Below the pieces are notes generated by a model. It searched no databases and was not told where the DNA came from. It saw only the letters and a list, made by a program, of their open reading frames with translations. Position numbers and translations under genes: made by a program. From Marinithermofilum abyssi (GTDB lineage: Bacteria > Bacillota > Bacilli > Thermoactinomycetales > DSM-45169), in NCBI RefSeq assembly GCF_014641195.1, contig NZ_BMHQ01000004.1:124001-188000 (forward strand): a stretch of DNA of 64,000 bases, read 5' to 3'. Below, in pieces: positions 26,226 to 35,397 of the stretch (position 1 is the first letter of the stretch; every line of letters begins with the position of its first letter).

Positions 26226-27152
26226 TTAGCGGTTGGTCGATTCATATACCAGCAAGGATGCGTCATCGTCATCCGGTACGGCATAAAGTCTCAATCCTTG
26301 ACCGGAAGATTGCAAGAACACCGGATTACAGGTAAGGACATGCCCTTGTGGGAAAACTCCGTTACAGGTACTTCGTGAATCATATCCAGCGTTTTAGAGT
26401 CAAGTAAAGCCAATCCGCCCAACTCATAGTGTTTGGAGTTTGCGCTGGTGGGCAGTTCAGAAATACCACTGCAGACCATTTTACCTTGACCTACATTTTC
26501 ACAATCCTGGTAATCGATAAAGTGACTGGGGTTGTTTTTCTTAAGCAGTTGTTGGCCTTGTTCATTCCACTGATAAAACTTGCGCGATCCCCAACTAACA
26601 CCCGTGATTTTTCCATTTTGATCGACTAGACCGCCGATGTGGTCATCGACATGGAACGCTTTTTCTGCCTTCATCGTCTTGGGATCCACTTTGTAGACAA
26701 TGGATTGACTGTCGGGGTTCGGCGACAGGCACCCAAATGGACTTACCGTCGAATGCAATCCCACCCGGGTGATATATGTCTCCTTCACCAAGACGAATGT
26801 CCTTCACCAATTTACCCTGCTTGTCAAAGACAAACAGGTGACCGATGCCTTTTCCAGGGGTACGGTCATAGCCGTTTTGGGGTTGTTCATATTTTACCGG
26901 CTTTTCGAGGATTTCCACTGAGGACATGTAATAAAGATCTCCGATCTTGGTCATACCTTGTGGATAATAGACGTCGAATTGGAGAGGAATCTTGTCTTCT
27001 TGTACCCACTTCGTGTCACGGGATAGTTGTTGGAATCGATCGGACAGTCCTTGTGCTTCCGACGTAGCGTTGTCCGATTGTGCCAAAACGATGGTAGTGG
27101 ATAAGGTAGCAATCACAAGAATTGCAGCGACTATGGATACGATTTTTCGCAC
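26226..27152 (-). pseudogene. secreted DUF6454-like protein, two frameshifts
   Basis: Signal peptide (VSIVAAILVIATLSTTIVLAQS) and a beta-propeller-like body (YYPQGMTKIGDLYYMSS, GKGIGHLFVFDKQGKLV, HPGGIAFDGKSIWVPVAE). Near 26720 the frame shifts, and the family sequence resumes as QSIVYKVDPKTMKAEKAF...HIGGLVDQNGKITGVSWGSRKFYQW. A second shift near 26350 moves to a third frame that ends with LQSSGQGLRLYAVPDDDD...YESTNR and a stop at 26226. Two independent shifts argue for decay rather than one sequencing error. Start is GTG with a weak GGAAAGTGGG site. Confidence 0.8.
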
Positions 27153-27344
27153 AATGACCCACTTCCTTTATACTATGTTTCAGTCCGATATTACCTTATT
27201 TTAGGAGAATCGCTTATACATTACCAGATGAATATGAAGAGGGTTTTAACAATCATTAAACAATGCATGGGTGAATGATATCTTCGGCTTCGATTGATTA
27301 ACACAATCAGTGGATCGATGTAACAAGAAAAAGACCTACCTTCA

Positions 27345-27490
27345 CAAGGGAGACCATTGAGCCAAGTTTCGCCGATGCAAAAGAACTTCATGGTTTCCGA
27401 TACGGCACATAGGAGGAGTCTTGCCAAGGTCTCCGAGCCGCGTGGGCCCCAAACATAAAAAATGGCCCCGCTCTTCTTGGGGTAAGGATC
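27345..27490 (+). pseudogene. IS1182-type transposase C-terminal remnant
   Basis: Short in-frame stretch reading ETIEPSFADAKELHGFRYGT, then a stop, then in a shifted frame SLAKVSEPRGP-like residues. This is the conserved C-terminal ERxFADAKExHGxRY block of IS1182/IS4-like transposases. No other part of the element is visible, so it is a small relic. It lies in the 450-base non-coding stretch before the MFS gene. Confidence 0.5.
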
Positions 27491-27515
27491 TTGTTATGTT
27501 GTTAAAACCTTATGA

Positions 27516-27559
27516 AAAACCGCCTCCAACCCTTGGTATAGCAGGGAAGAGGCGGTTTT
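27516..27559. terminator. bidirectional terminator after the acid-sugar operon
   Basis: AAAACCGCCTC / GAGGCGGTTTT, 11-bp stem with A/T runs on both sides; ends the minus-strand operon 50 bases after the MFS stop. Confidence 0.85.
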
Positions 27560-27610
27560 GGATATTATATGGAAATAATCTTCACAAAAGGTCCTTTTAT
27601 CCCAGAAAAC

Positions 27611-28861
27611 CTACATCGCCGTCTCTTTGGTCCGGTGACCGGGAGCGGAGGACCGTGCCATGATCCATGTGATCAAGGCAGCAAGCATAAGTGAAACCGC
27701 CAGCAAATAAAAACCCGCATGGTAATGACCGGTCGTGTCTTTCAACATCCCCACGAATTTGGGACCGAAGTAACCGCCCAAATTGCCGACCGCATTTTGC
27801 AGACCCATGGCTGCCCCGGCTACGGAAGCGGGAAACGTGGCGGTGGGGATTGCCCACAGCGGTCCATAGGGAGCGTACACGCCCATGGCCGTGATCGACA
27901 ACAGGACCATCTGCCACAAGGGAGATTCCACCCATTGTCCTACTACCATTGCGATAGAAGCAATCAACAAGGGAATCGCCACATGCTGGATACGATTCAT
28001 CCGTCGGTCGGACCATTGGGAGTTAACCACCATGGCCACCAACGCACAAGCGAAGGGTATAGCCGTCAACCATCCCATGGCTGCGGGATCTTTCGCAAAC
28101 GTGCCGACCACGCTCGGAACCCACATCGTGTATCCGTAAAAACCGGTAATCCAGAAAAAGTACATCAACACCAAACCCCAGACCAACGGACTTAGCAGGG
28201 CACCTCTGTAACCTACCGCTTCGGTCGGCAATTGTTCCCTTCGCAACGTCTCCAGCAATTGTTTCTTTTCGTCTTCCTTCATCCATTTTGCTTCGGTTGG
28301 ACGATCTTGAATCACCGCCAACCAAACGAAAGCCCAGATCAGCGGAGGCAGTCCTTCAATGATAAAGACGGCTCGCCAATCGAAATATGTCAATAACATG
28401 CCGGATAAAGGTGCCATCAACATCGCCGAAACCGGGAGACAGGACATCCATACGGCATTAGCTCGTGCCCGTTCCCGGTTGGTGAACCAGGAAGCCAACA
28501 ATACTAGCACAGCCGGCCATACACCTCCTTCGGCCACGCCGAGCAAAAAGCGAACCCATTTCAGTTGCGCCTCCGTTTGTACAAGACCACAGGCGACCGA
28601 TGCGATTCCCCATAACAGCATTAGGATAAAGATCAGCTTTCTCGCCGACCAACGCGTGGCCAGAATGCCACCCGGTATCTGCAGGATCATATAGCCCCAG
28701 AAAAAAATGCCGGCGATCTCACCCGCTGCCGAAGCGGACAGGTGAAGGTCTTTCTGCATGGCCGGCAACAAGATACCGACATTGATCCGATCCATGTACG
28801 CCAACATATACATGACAAAGGCAACGGGAATAATTCGTATCCACTTTGACACGCACATCAT
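27611..28861 (-). CDS. MFS transporter, anion:cation symporter (ACS) family
   Basis: About 416 residues, twelve membrane segments. AYMDRINVGILLPAM in TM1 and the following GYMILQIPGGILATRWSARK motif are typical of the ACS family, which takes up sugar acids such as hexuronates, galactonate and tartrate by proton symport. A second half with MGLQNAVGNLGGYFGPKFVGMLKD is also ACS-like. It is the last gene of the deoR-kinase-pdxA2 operon, so it most likely imports the four-carbon sugar acid. GGGAGGGATC precedes two adjacent ATGs; either may be used. Confidence 0.88.
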   Translation of the reverse strand: MMCVSKWIRIIPVAFVMYMLAYMDRINVGILLPAMQKDLHLSASAAGEIAGIFFWGYMILQIPGGILATRWSARKLIFILMLLWGIASVACGLVQTEAQLKWVRFLLGVAEGGVWPAVLVLLASWFTNRERARANAVWMSCLPVSAMLMAPLSGMLLTYFDWRAVFIIEGLPPLIWAFVWLAVIQDRPTEAKWMKEDEKKQLLETLRREQLPTEAVGYRGALLSPLVWGLVLMYFFWITGFYGYTMWVPSVVGTFAKDPAAMGWLTAIPFACALVAMVVNSQWSDRRMNRIQHVAIPLLIASIAMVVGQWVESPLWQMVLLSITAMGVYAPYGPLWAIPTATFPASVAGAAMGLQNAVGNLGGYFGPKFVGMLKDTTGHYHAGFYLLAVSLMLAALITWIMARSSAPGHRTKETAM

Positions 28862-28914
28862 GATCCCTCCCGATCGCGGATATTGATAACGCTTACATGT
28901 TACGGGTGGCAAGA

Positions 28915-28936
28915 GGGGGGATATCCCCCCTTTTTT
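28915..28936. other. GC hairpin between pdxA2 and the MFS gene
   Basis: Palindrome GGGGGGATATCCCCCC immediately after the pdxA2 stop. The T-run lies on the plus-strand side, so in the direction of the operon the hairpin follows an A-run and lacks a terminator T-tract. It may stabilise the upstream mRNA or attenuate expression of the permease. Confidence 0.55.
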
Positions 28937-29945
28937 AAACGGTTTGATATCGGTCGGCGTATGCGACCGCAGCCCGAATCGCTTCCATCATCGACACCGG
29001 CGAGGCAAGGTTGTGTCCAGCGATGTCAAAAGCGGTGCCGTGATCGACACTGGTTCGTAATATTGGCAATCCCAGCGTGATAGAGACTGTTTTTTCAAAG
29101 TCGATCATTTTGGCCGCAATATGCCCTTGATCATGATACAAGGATAAAACGGCGTCATACTGTCCTTTCCGTGCAAAATGGAACACCGAATCGGCGGGAA
29201 TGGGCCCGATGACATCCTTTCCTTCGGCCTGCGCCCGTTTCACCGCTGGATGTATCGCGTCCATCTCTTCCGTCCCCAGAAGTCCTCCTTCACCGGAGTG
29301 GGGATTAAGCCCTGCAACCGCCAGCTTGGGGGTTCCGCCCGTGAGTTGGCACAAGGATGCATAGGATCGGCGAATCCCGTTCAGGACAAAATCCGAATCT
29401 CTCATCCGCCGGCAGGCTTCCATGAGCGGCAGATGACGGGTAAGGAAGAATATTTTGACGTTTTCGACCGAAAACATCGTCATCTCCTGTTTTGCATTCG
29501 TCAAATCGGCCAACATTTCCGTATGGCCGATGTACGGAACGCCGGCTGCTTTCAGCGCTTCTTTGTTGATCGGAGCTGTTACCACGGCATCGATTTCTCC
29601 CTTCAGCGCCAACTCGGTCGCTTTGCGGATGTACTCGTATGCCGCCTGTCCGCAAGTGGCTTGCACTTCCCCCATCCGCAAGCCGTCAATCTGAATATTG
29701 TCCAGATCCAATACATCCACTGTACCGTATGTGTATACTCCTTCAGCAGCATGACGAACCCGATGAAACTGCAACCAACTGCCGGTTCGTTCCTTCATCC
29801 TCTCCAATACAGGGATGGATCCGATCACGATGGGTTTGGCCGCATCGTAAAATTCCTTCTCCTGTAAAGCTTTCAGAGTGATTTCTGGCCCGATTCCCGC
29901 CGGATCTCCGATCGTGATGCCCAAAATGGGCCGTTTCTTCCCCAT
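28935..29945 (-). CDS. pdxA2: 4-hydroxythreonine-4-phosphate dehydrogenase paralogue (PdxA2, four-carbon acid-phosphate dehydrogenase)
   Basis: About 336 residues. PdxA-fold NAD-dependent oxidative decarboxylase: LGITIGDPAGIGPEI at the N-terminus, metal-binding His in GHTEML, the SLYHDQGH metal site, LGLPILRTSVDHGTAFDIAG at the C-terminus. In the operon context (acid-sugar kinase just upstream) it fits PdxA2, which oxidises D-threonate/D-erythronate 4-phosphate with decarboxylation to dihydroxyacetone phosphate, rather than vitamin B6 synthesis. ATG with GGAGGAGG seven bases before; begins 17 bases after the kinase stop. Confidence 0.88.
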   Translation of the reverse strand: MGKKRPILGITIGDPAGIGPEITLKALQEKEFYDAAKPIVIGSIPVLERMKERTGSWLQFHRVRHAAEGVYTYGTVDVLDLDNIQIDGLRMGEVQATCGQAAYEYIRKATELALKGEIDAVVTAPINKEALKAAGVPYIGHTEMLADLTNAKQEMTMFSVENVKIFFLTRHLPLMEACRRMRDSDFVLNGIRRSYASLCQLTGGTPKLAVAGLNPHSGEGGLLGTEEMDAIHPAVKRAQAEGKDVIGPIPADSVFHFARKGQYDAVLSLYHDQGHIAAKMIDFEKTVSITLGLPILRTSVDHGTAFDIAGHNLASPVSMMEAIRAAVAYADRYQTV

Positions 29946-29962
29946 TTGTTTTCCTCCTCCAT

Positions 29963-31189
29963 TTACCACTGTCGTAAAAGCGCTTTCACACTGGTCAAAA
30001 CAGCATCAACATCTCCGACGGATCCTCCCTTGGTAACCATGTGCATGCCCTGAAACGGTCCCCCGACCAGTCTGGCCATCACGCACAGTGGGAGAATCTC
30101 CCCTCTCAACTGCAAACCTTCCACTTCCATAGCCTGAAGCGTTGTGAACGCGACTTCTCCGCCGGACAAATACAGCCCGTCAAACGAATAACGATGAAGT
30201 AAGTCAATCACTAAGCGGGCGACTGCTTGAGATACGGTACGCCCGTCGCCCCCGGTCGCCGGCACCCCGTCCGTTCGCAACCCGACGACTTGAAACCGTG
30301 CCGCCAGTTTTTCCACACGGCGAACCACTTCCCCGATATAATCTTGAGCACCGTCCGTACGGGTCAGGCGGTCTGCATCCACCGTCAGCATCCCGACGGG
30401 AAAGGCTTGCTGTAGATAATCCAACTGTTTGCGGGCAGTTTCCGCGAGACTTCCAGAGACCAGTAAAATTCGTTTGATTGCGGCGTTTTTGGCCGCTGCA
30501 TAGGCCGCCGTGAACGGACCAGGGTCCACCGGCAGAACTGGACGATCCAACCCGGCCCAACCTTCGGCAAGTTGCTCAATCTCCCCATCTGATGCGGCAT
30601 CGCACACGATCAGTTTGTGGCCGAGACCAATCAGTCGGTCGAGTGCTGCGCGCAAATCCGCCGCGGGCGTGTTCCCCGTCTCTAGCAACCCCACCGGCAG
30701 AGACGTCTGCGATTGTATCCAGTCAACTACTCGAGAAGTCCGTACGGGTGTGAAAGGATCCCGTCCGGCCTCGGTTTGGTGGACGGGTTTTCCGTGTACG
30801 AATAGTTCGCCCCCTCTGGTGATTCGTCCCGATTCGGGGAAAGCGGGGACCACGGCGGCGATCGTCTCCGGCGGCATCACACGCAATACGGCTTCCGTCT
30901 CACTGCCGATCGAACCGCGTAGAGTGCTGTCAATCCGCTTGGCCAATAGCGGGTGGGTGTCGTAACTCATCACATGTTCCGCCATGCGTCGAACACGCAA
31001 TCCGGCCTCTTCCGCCGGAAGCAGTCGAGTGGCTGCGTTCCACACGACGGCATCATGCCTTTCGAAGGGAGAAGTGATGGAGACGCGGTGATCCGGCACG
31101 GACAACACCCTCCATCCTTGTTTGGCCAGTAGCACGCCAGTGGCGTTGCCGCCGGTGATATCATCTGCGATCACCACGAGTTTTCGCAT
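29963..31189 (-). CDS. four-carbon acid sugar kinase (DUF1537 / D-threonate-type kinase)
   Basis: About 408 residues. N-terminal VIADDITGGNATG, the acid-sugar-binding DUF1537 motif, KRIDSTLRGSIGSE and the PAFPESGRITRGGELFVHG block. The C-terminal nucleotide-binding domain has LYLSGGEVAFTTLQAM, LRGEILPLCVMARLVGGPFQGMHMVTKGGSVG. The family phosphorylates D-threonate, D-erythronate or L-threonate at O4 with ATP. With a PdxA2 as the next gene and no aldolase-type OtnC or OtnI present, D-threonate (or D-erythronate) is the best-fitting substrate (inference). Start chosen at MRKLVVIADD; it overlaps the DeoR gene by 29 bases. Confidence 0.87.
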   Translation of the reverse strand: MRKLVVIADDITGGNATGVLLAKQGWRVLSVPDHRVSITSPFERHDAVVWNAATRLLPAEEAGLRVRRMAEHVMSYDTHPLLAKRIDSTLRGSIGSETEAVLRVMPPETIAAVVPAFPESGRITRGGELFVHGKPVHQTEAGRDPFTPVRTSRVVDWIQSQTSLPVGLLETGNTPAADLRAALDRLIGLGHKLIVCDAASDGEIEQLAEGWAGLDRPVLPVDPGPFTAAYAAAKNAAIKRILLVSGSLAETARKQLDYLQQAFPVGMLTVDADRLTRTDGAQDYIGEVVRRVEKLAARFQVVGLRTDGVPATGGDGRTVSQAVARLVIDLLHRYSFDGLYLSGGEVAFTTLQAMEVEGLQLRGEILPLCVMARLVGGPFQGMHMVTKGGSVGDVDAVLTSVKALLRQW

Positions 31190-31967
31190 GGACTTTCCCC
31201 CCGTTTTCGGCGATGAGCACCTCGATCCCTCGTTGTTGGCACTGTTCCTGAAACTCCACAGGCATATGATGATCCGTGACGATCGCGTGGAATTGATCCA
31301 AGTCCGCAAAAGTGGCCAGGGCCCGTTGACCGCACTTGCTTGTATCCGCCAACAGGATACGTCGGCGGGCACAGTTCAGCATAGCCTGTTTGATCGCCAC
31401 CTTGGAAAAACTGTTGCTCATCGCGCCTCTTTCCGCGTCATACGCGTCACAACCGATAAACGCCGTGTCCACATGCAACCGGGACAACATCGACACGCTG
31501 AAATGCCCTTCCAAACTGTAGATTTGCGGCTTTAGTTCCCCTCCTGTCAACAAGACCCGAATTCCTGGCACATCCACCATCTCGGATGCGATTTTGATAT
31601 CGTTGGTCACGAGAAACAAATCTTGAAACCGTGTCAATTCCCGAGCCAGGCGCAATGTGGTCGATCCTGCATCCAGAATGACACTTTGTCCTTCCCCGAT
31701 CAGGGAAACCGCTAGCCGGGCAATCGCCTCCTTTTCAGCCACATTCCGTTCATCCTTCCAACCGAAAGGATGTTCGCGTAGTTTGTCCTGACGCAACATG
31801 GCGCCGCCGTGGGTACGGATAATCTTTTGTTCGGCTTCTAGATAATCGAGATCGCGCCGGATCGTCATCGCCGAAACGCCGAATTGCTCGGCCAGACGGT
31901 TGATTTCCGACACGCCTTCCTGTTCGATCTTCTGCAAGATTTTCTGCCTGCGTTCGGCGGACAACAT
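31161..31967 (-). CDS. DeoR/GlpR-family transcriptional repressor
   Basis: About 268 residues. N-terminal DeoR winged helix (RRQKILQKIEQEGVSEINRLAEQFGVSAMTIRRDLDYLEAEQKIIRTHGGAML), then the sugar-phosphate-sensing domain with ILDAGSTTLRLA, FLVTNDIKIASEM, DTAFIGCDAYDAERGAMSNS and KCGQRALATFADLDQFHAIVTD. First gene of the four-gene operon and thus likely its autoregulated repressor. DNA just below the -10 of its promoter contains the near-repeats AACATAAAGAAACATAA, a plausible operator. Confidence 0.9.
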   Translation of the reverse strand: MLSAERRQKILQKIEQEGVSEINRLAEQFGVSAMTIRRDLDYLEAEQKIIRTHGGAMLRQDKLREHPFGWKDERNVAEKEAIARLAVSLIGEGQSVILDAGSTTLRLARELTRFQDLFLVTNDIKIASEMVDVPGIRVLLTGGELKPQIYSLEGHFSVSMLSRLHVDTAFIGCDAYDAERGAMSNSFSKVAIKQAMLNCARRRILLADTSKCGQRALATFADLDQFHAIVTDHHMPVEFQEQCQQRGIEVLIAENGGKVHAKTRGDRR

Positions 31968-32427
31968 GGGTCAACGCCCCCTAATCCAAAGCAGATGTGA
32001 AAAAGTAACACATATTCTGTTTGATATCGTGAATTTATGTTTCTTTATGTTAATTTACAATATAAACGGACTATTCATTCATGTCAACCATTTAGTTAGG
32101 GTTCCAATAACCCTGTACCCTTCGGACTGAGTCCGCCCAGTAAAGGCGAGTCCATTCAGTATGGTTGGCAATCCGCGGCCTGCCAATATAAACCGGCGGA
32201 AAGACGAAGTGGAATGACATTAACTTTGGTCACTGTAATCCAAATGGAGGATGCATTCAGTTCTACAGCGAGCAGCGGATTCAATTAAAATGAAACAAGT
32301 TGACGCCTGTGGAAACAGACGTCAACTCGTTGTTACGTGTGTCTACAAAATGGGGGCTATTTACTCACCCTTTTTTGTTGTGTCTACTTTAAGGAGGACA
32401 TTTGATCAGCGTGGCTGACTGTACCGT
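31968..32427. other. intergenic region upstream of the deoR operon
   Basis: Besides the promoter it contains a hairpin at about 32292-32322 (AGTTGACG-C-CTGT / ACAG-A-CGTCAACT). No coding frame with a ribosome site was seen. Confidence 0.5.
32059..32087 (-). promoter_or_regulatory. consensus sigma-A promoter of the deoR-kinase-pdxA2-MFS operon
   Basis: On the minus strand TTGACA (32087-32082), 17-base spacer, TATATT (32064-32059). The AACATAAAGAAACATAA stretch follows directly, inside the expected transcription-start region. Confidence 0.8.
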
Positions 32428-33220
32428 TCATTTCTGATCAGAAAAGAGTAATATCGCATCGCCAACCGGACGCTCTCCGGTGTCATCGGAGGGGCGGTTG
32501 ACCAGTTGTTTCTGGACTGTCATGGTCGTGGAACCGCCACCGTCCAAATTGACAGCTTCGGATGCTCCCAACGCTTTCATAATTTCCGCACTTTCCTTAA
32601 AGCTTGCCCCTACACTGTGACCCGGCTTCCTACCGTCCACTGTGACCAAAAGAATTTTTCCGTCCGGCGTCGTACCTGCCAAAGTTCGGGGGTGACGTAT
32701 CACCCCAAAACTATAAAAAAACTCGGGTTTTTCTTTCCAATGGAACCCTTCGGCGAATGCGGTGATTTTGATTTTCCCTTGTTGAAGCAACCGGGGACCG
32801 CCGTTGATAATCCCCATTTGTTGTTTAAGGGGAAGGCGGCTGCCATTGGAATAGACTTCCGAATCGACTTTCATCCGGCTTCCGAGTTTGGCATGGGCCC
32901 GAAGCCAGTTCGCTGCATCCCCTGTTGCCGACAACACGGATCCTTTTTCCGGAATGGTATTGCCGCGTGATTCGTGGAAAGCAACGACTTGTCCCTTTTC
33001 ATCCAGTACAGCTTCCACACCGGCGCCGGATTCGGTGGTCTTTCCGAAGGCCGGAGTGAATTGGATGAGTTCATTCTCGTCGGTGCAGGTATAGTCGTGT
33101 TTGGGAAGTTCCGTCGGTTGATCCCCTCCGGTGCCCCCGCATCCTCGGATCAAACCGGGTTTGCGGTTGACCCCGTCCATCTCCCGGTGAGCCCCGTCCG
33201 GGGAAATATGGGTCTGCCTC
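32428..33220 (-). pseudogene. phosphodiester glycosidase (NAGPA/DUF2233) family, 5'-truncated
   Basis: C-terminal two-thirds of a secreted NAGPA-domain protein. Recognisable from VNRKPGLIRGCGGTGGDQPT and YTCTDENELIQFTPAFG through INGGPRLLQQGK, FYSFGVIRHPRTLAGTTPDGKILLVTVDGRKPG, to the hallmark VNLDGGGSTTM and GERPVGDAILLF. No signal peptide, ribosome site or N-terminal domain is present; upstream of about 33200 the frame reads as unrelated sequence. The surviving domain looks intact, so loss of the 5' part is the main lesion. Related proteins hydrolyse N-acetylglucosamine phosphodiester linkages in polysaccharide. Confidence 0.72.
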
Positions 33221-33318
33221 TCGTCTAGATTCTCAAAAGGTTTGGATAGCAAAATAAGCAATCCAACCATACAATATGACAGGGTCAATTGCTTAAATCT
33301 TTTGGGAAGGTGATTGGA

Positions 33319-33777
33319 TTGACACAAAATCAAATATGGCATCCTGTTGCAACCGAGATATACCGTAGCCTGTACAGTGAACAGATGGTTTGTTCCATGA
33401 GTACGCAGCTGTTTCATATTCCCGAAACGAGAGATTTAAAAGGAAATGCGGAAATGCACAGGGATCTTGTTCCGGCTTCTTATCACCGTGTGACAGCAGC
33501 AGGATCCGCACAAAGGCTACTAAACGGAGAATACGCACCGTCCATTATAAAAACCCTCATCGCCTGCATACAGAACGCCGAGCAGAGAGATCGTAGAGTG
33601 CGTGCCGGTTTAAATGTCATGAGGAACGCTTCACCTACTTCTTACCAACCGTTTATTATAAACATTATCCGCTGGCAAGATTCCACTGAACGGCATTTAC
33701 AAAACGCAAAACAATACACGCTGCGAATTACAGGCCCTGCTGCGTGGCAGGAGCAATCCCAGTATCGCGCAATGTAA
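33319..33777 (+). CDS. doubtful hypothetical protein
   Basis: Possible TTG start with GGAAGGTGA a few bases before, about 152 residues, no recognised domain, no membrane segment. It lies among decayed genes and IS remnants, and its composition is unremarkable, so it may be chance or a relic. Reported because the 33.2-34.0 kb stretch otherwise holds nothing identifiable. Confidence 0.25.
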   Translation: MTQNQIWHPVATEIYRSLYSEQMVCSMSTQLFHIPETRDLKGNAEMHRDLVPASYHRVTAAGSAQRLLNGEYAPSIIKTLIACIQNAEQRDRRVRAGLNVMRNASPTSYQPFIINIIRWQDSTERHLQNAKQYTLRITGPAAWQEQSQYRAM

Positions 33778-34034
33778 AGACACCACCTCCTTTATTTAAA
33801 GTAATAATGATCACTTTATCTGCCGGAATCGTTTGCTCTGGATAGGACGGAGATTGTCCTCTACGATTCGACTTTTCTTGCCCCCCATCCAGTACCTCCG
33901 TACCGTAAGCAACATGCCCAAATTGGCTATGCTGAAAAGCTCCTGCATCCCATTACCCCCTGGCTCTGTGTAGGGTCCACCCCGTGATTGATTTTCACCA
34001 AAGGGCTTGTATTGTATGCAAGGAGAAGAATTGG

Positions 34035-35153
34035 TTGACACTCCCACGCCTGAAGACGTGGGATTCTTGGTTCTTCCTGCCAGCTTTAGCCGTATAGTCC
34101 CCAAGCTGACACCGTGTGTCCCACGGCCTAAAACGTTATCCTGCGGGCTTTAATCCTTCCTTGAGGATGTTTTTCGCCGCATTGAGATCCCGGTCGTGGT
34201 GAATACCGCATGCGGGACAGGTCCACTCCCGCACGTTCAGCTTTTTCACCTCTTTGTTTCGGAACCCGCATTGCGAACACAGCTGGCTGGACGGGAACGT
34301 CTTCCCGACGAGGCGGATCCTTCGCCCGTACCAGCGGGCTTTGTATTCCAGCATGGACCGGAACTCGGACCACGCCGACTCCGAAATGCCACGGGCCAGC
34401 CGGCGGTTCTTCACCATATTCCGCACTTGCAAATCTTCCAGGCATACCGTTTGGTTTTCACGGATGAGCCGAGTCGAAAGCTTGTGCAGGAAATCCTGCC
34501 GACCGTTGCGGATCTTCTCATAGAGCCGGGCCACTTTTAATCGGGCTTTGTTCCGGTTTTGGCTGCCCTTTCGTCTTCGGGACAGAATCCGTTGCCAACG
34601 GATCAACTGTTTTTCGTACTTCCGGTGATGTTTTGGGTTGGGAATCACCACTGGGACGTGTACGACTGAACCGGATGCTTTTTGCTCCTGAACCGGGGGC
34701 GGTGATTCTGTTTCTTGAAAAACCGTTGAAAAGCATCCGCCAAATGCTTCAATGCATTCTGCAACGAAGTCGCATCCGGTTCCTTCAACCATTCCAACTC
34801 TTTTTTTAATTTCGTCAATTTTCGGGAGCAAGCCGCGTAGCTCAGCCCTTTTCCCGTTTGTTCATAGGCTTCGTTCCATTGGCTTAAAAAATGGTTGAAC
34901 ACAAACCGTGTGCAACCGATGGACCGATGGATGAGACTAATTTGTTTCCGGTTCGGGTAGATGCGAAACCGATACGCCTTGTAGATCTGCACTCACCTCC
35001 TTGTCCTCTTGGTTTTACCCCAACAGGAACGTATGTTCTAGTCTTTGGGCGAAAAAATTGTCGGACGGTTGAGAGGGGGCAAGCCCTCCCTTGTCCGACG
35101 CTCACTTTCATCCCAACCCAAAAAGGCTGGGTTTTCCCGCTCGCTATTTATAA
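34035..35153 (-). mobile_element. decayed IS200/IS605-group element (tnpB only)
   Basis: Minus-strand element without tnpA. The 3' end, beyond tnpB, carries the typical hairpin CCCACG...CGTGGG at about 34045-34065. The 5' outer end (35089-35153) has the AACCC/GGGTT stem and TTTATAA edge, and is duplicated as a solo end at 10087-10151. It is a different lineage from the 23.4-25.4 kb element (no shared end sequence). Confidence 0.78.
34136..34992 (-). pseudogene. tnpB: tnpB remnant with internal deletion and frameshift
   Basis: The N-terminal 110 or so residues are intact ([39 protein letters not shown]). Around 34650 the frame shifts and about 100 residues that should carry the RuvC-I Asp (GIDLGL-type motif) are missing. 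It resumes at [23 protein letters not shown] and runs through [11 protein letters not shown] and the zinc finger (LCSQCGFRN ... WTCPACG) to [12 protein letters not shown]. Loss of the first catalytic Asp makes nuclease activity impossible. Confidence 0.85.
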
Positions 35154-35397
35154 TTCCGAAGAGCAGAAACGATCCCTTGAAACATTGAAAACATCTATCG
35201 ATACCGATGATGGATAAACTGCATCGATTAACCGATCTGTCTTCATGTACGATTGCCGGGGATACTCATTCTGTCAAAGGGGGGTGTTTCCTGTCCTTTT
35301 CTTGTTTCTTTAAATAGAACAGGCACACGCCTTCCATCCTTCACATAAGCTAAAAACACCTGTTTTTGACGGGAACAGGAGCGGAGGTGACGGTGGC

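Noticed and set aside
33811-34104. 97-codon minus-strand frame beside the tnpB remnant
   Set aside because: No family, no ribosome site, and its N-terminus overlaps the IS end.
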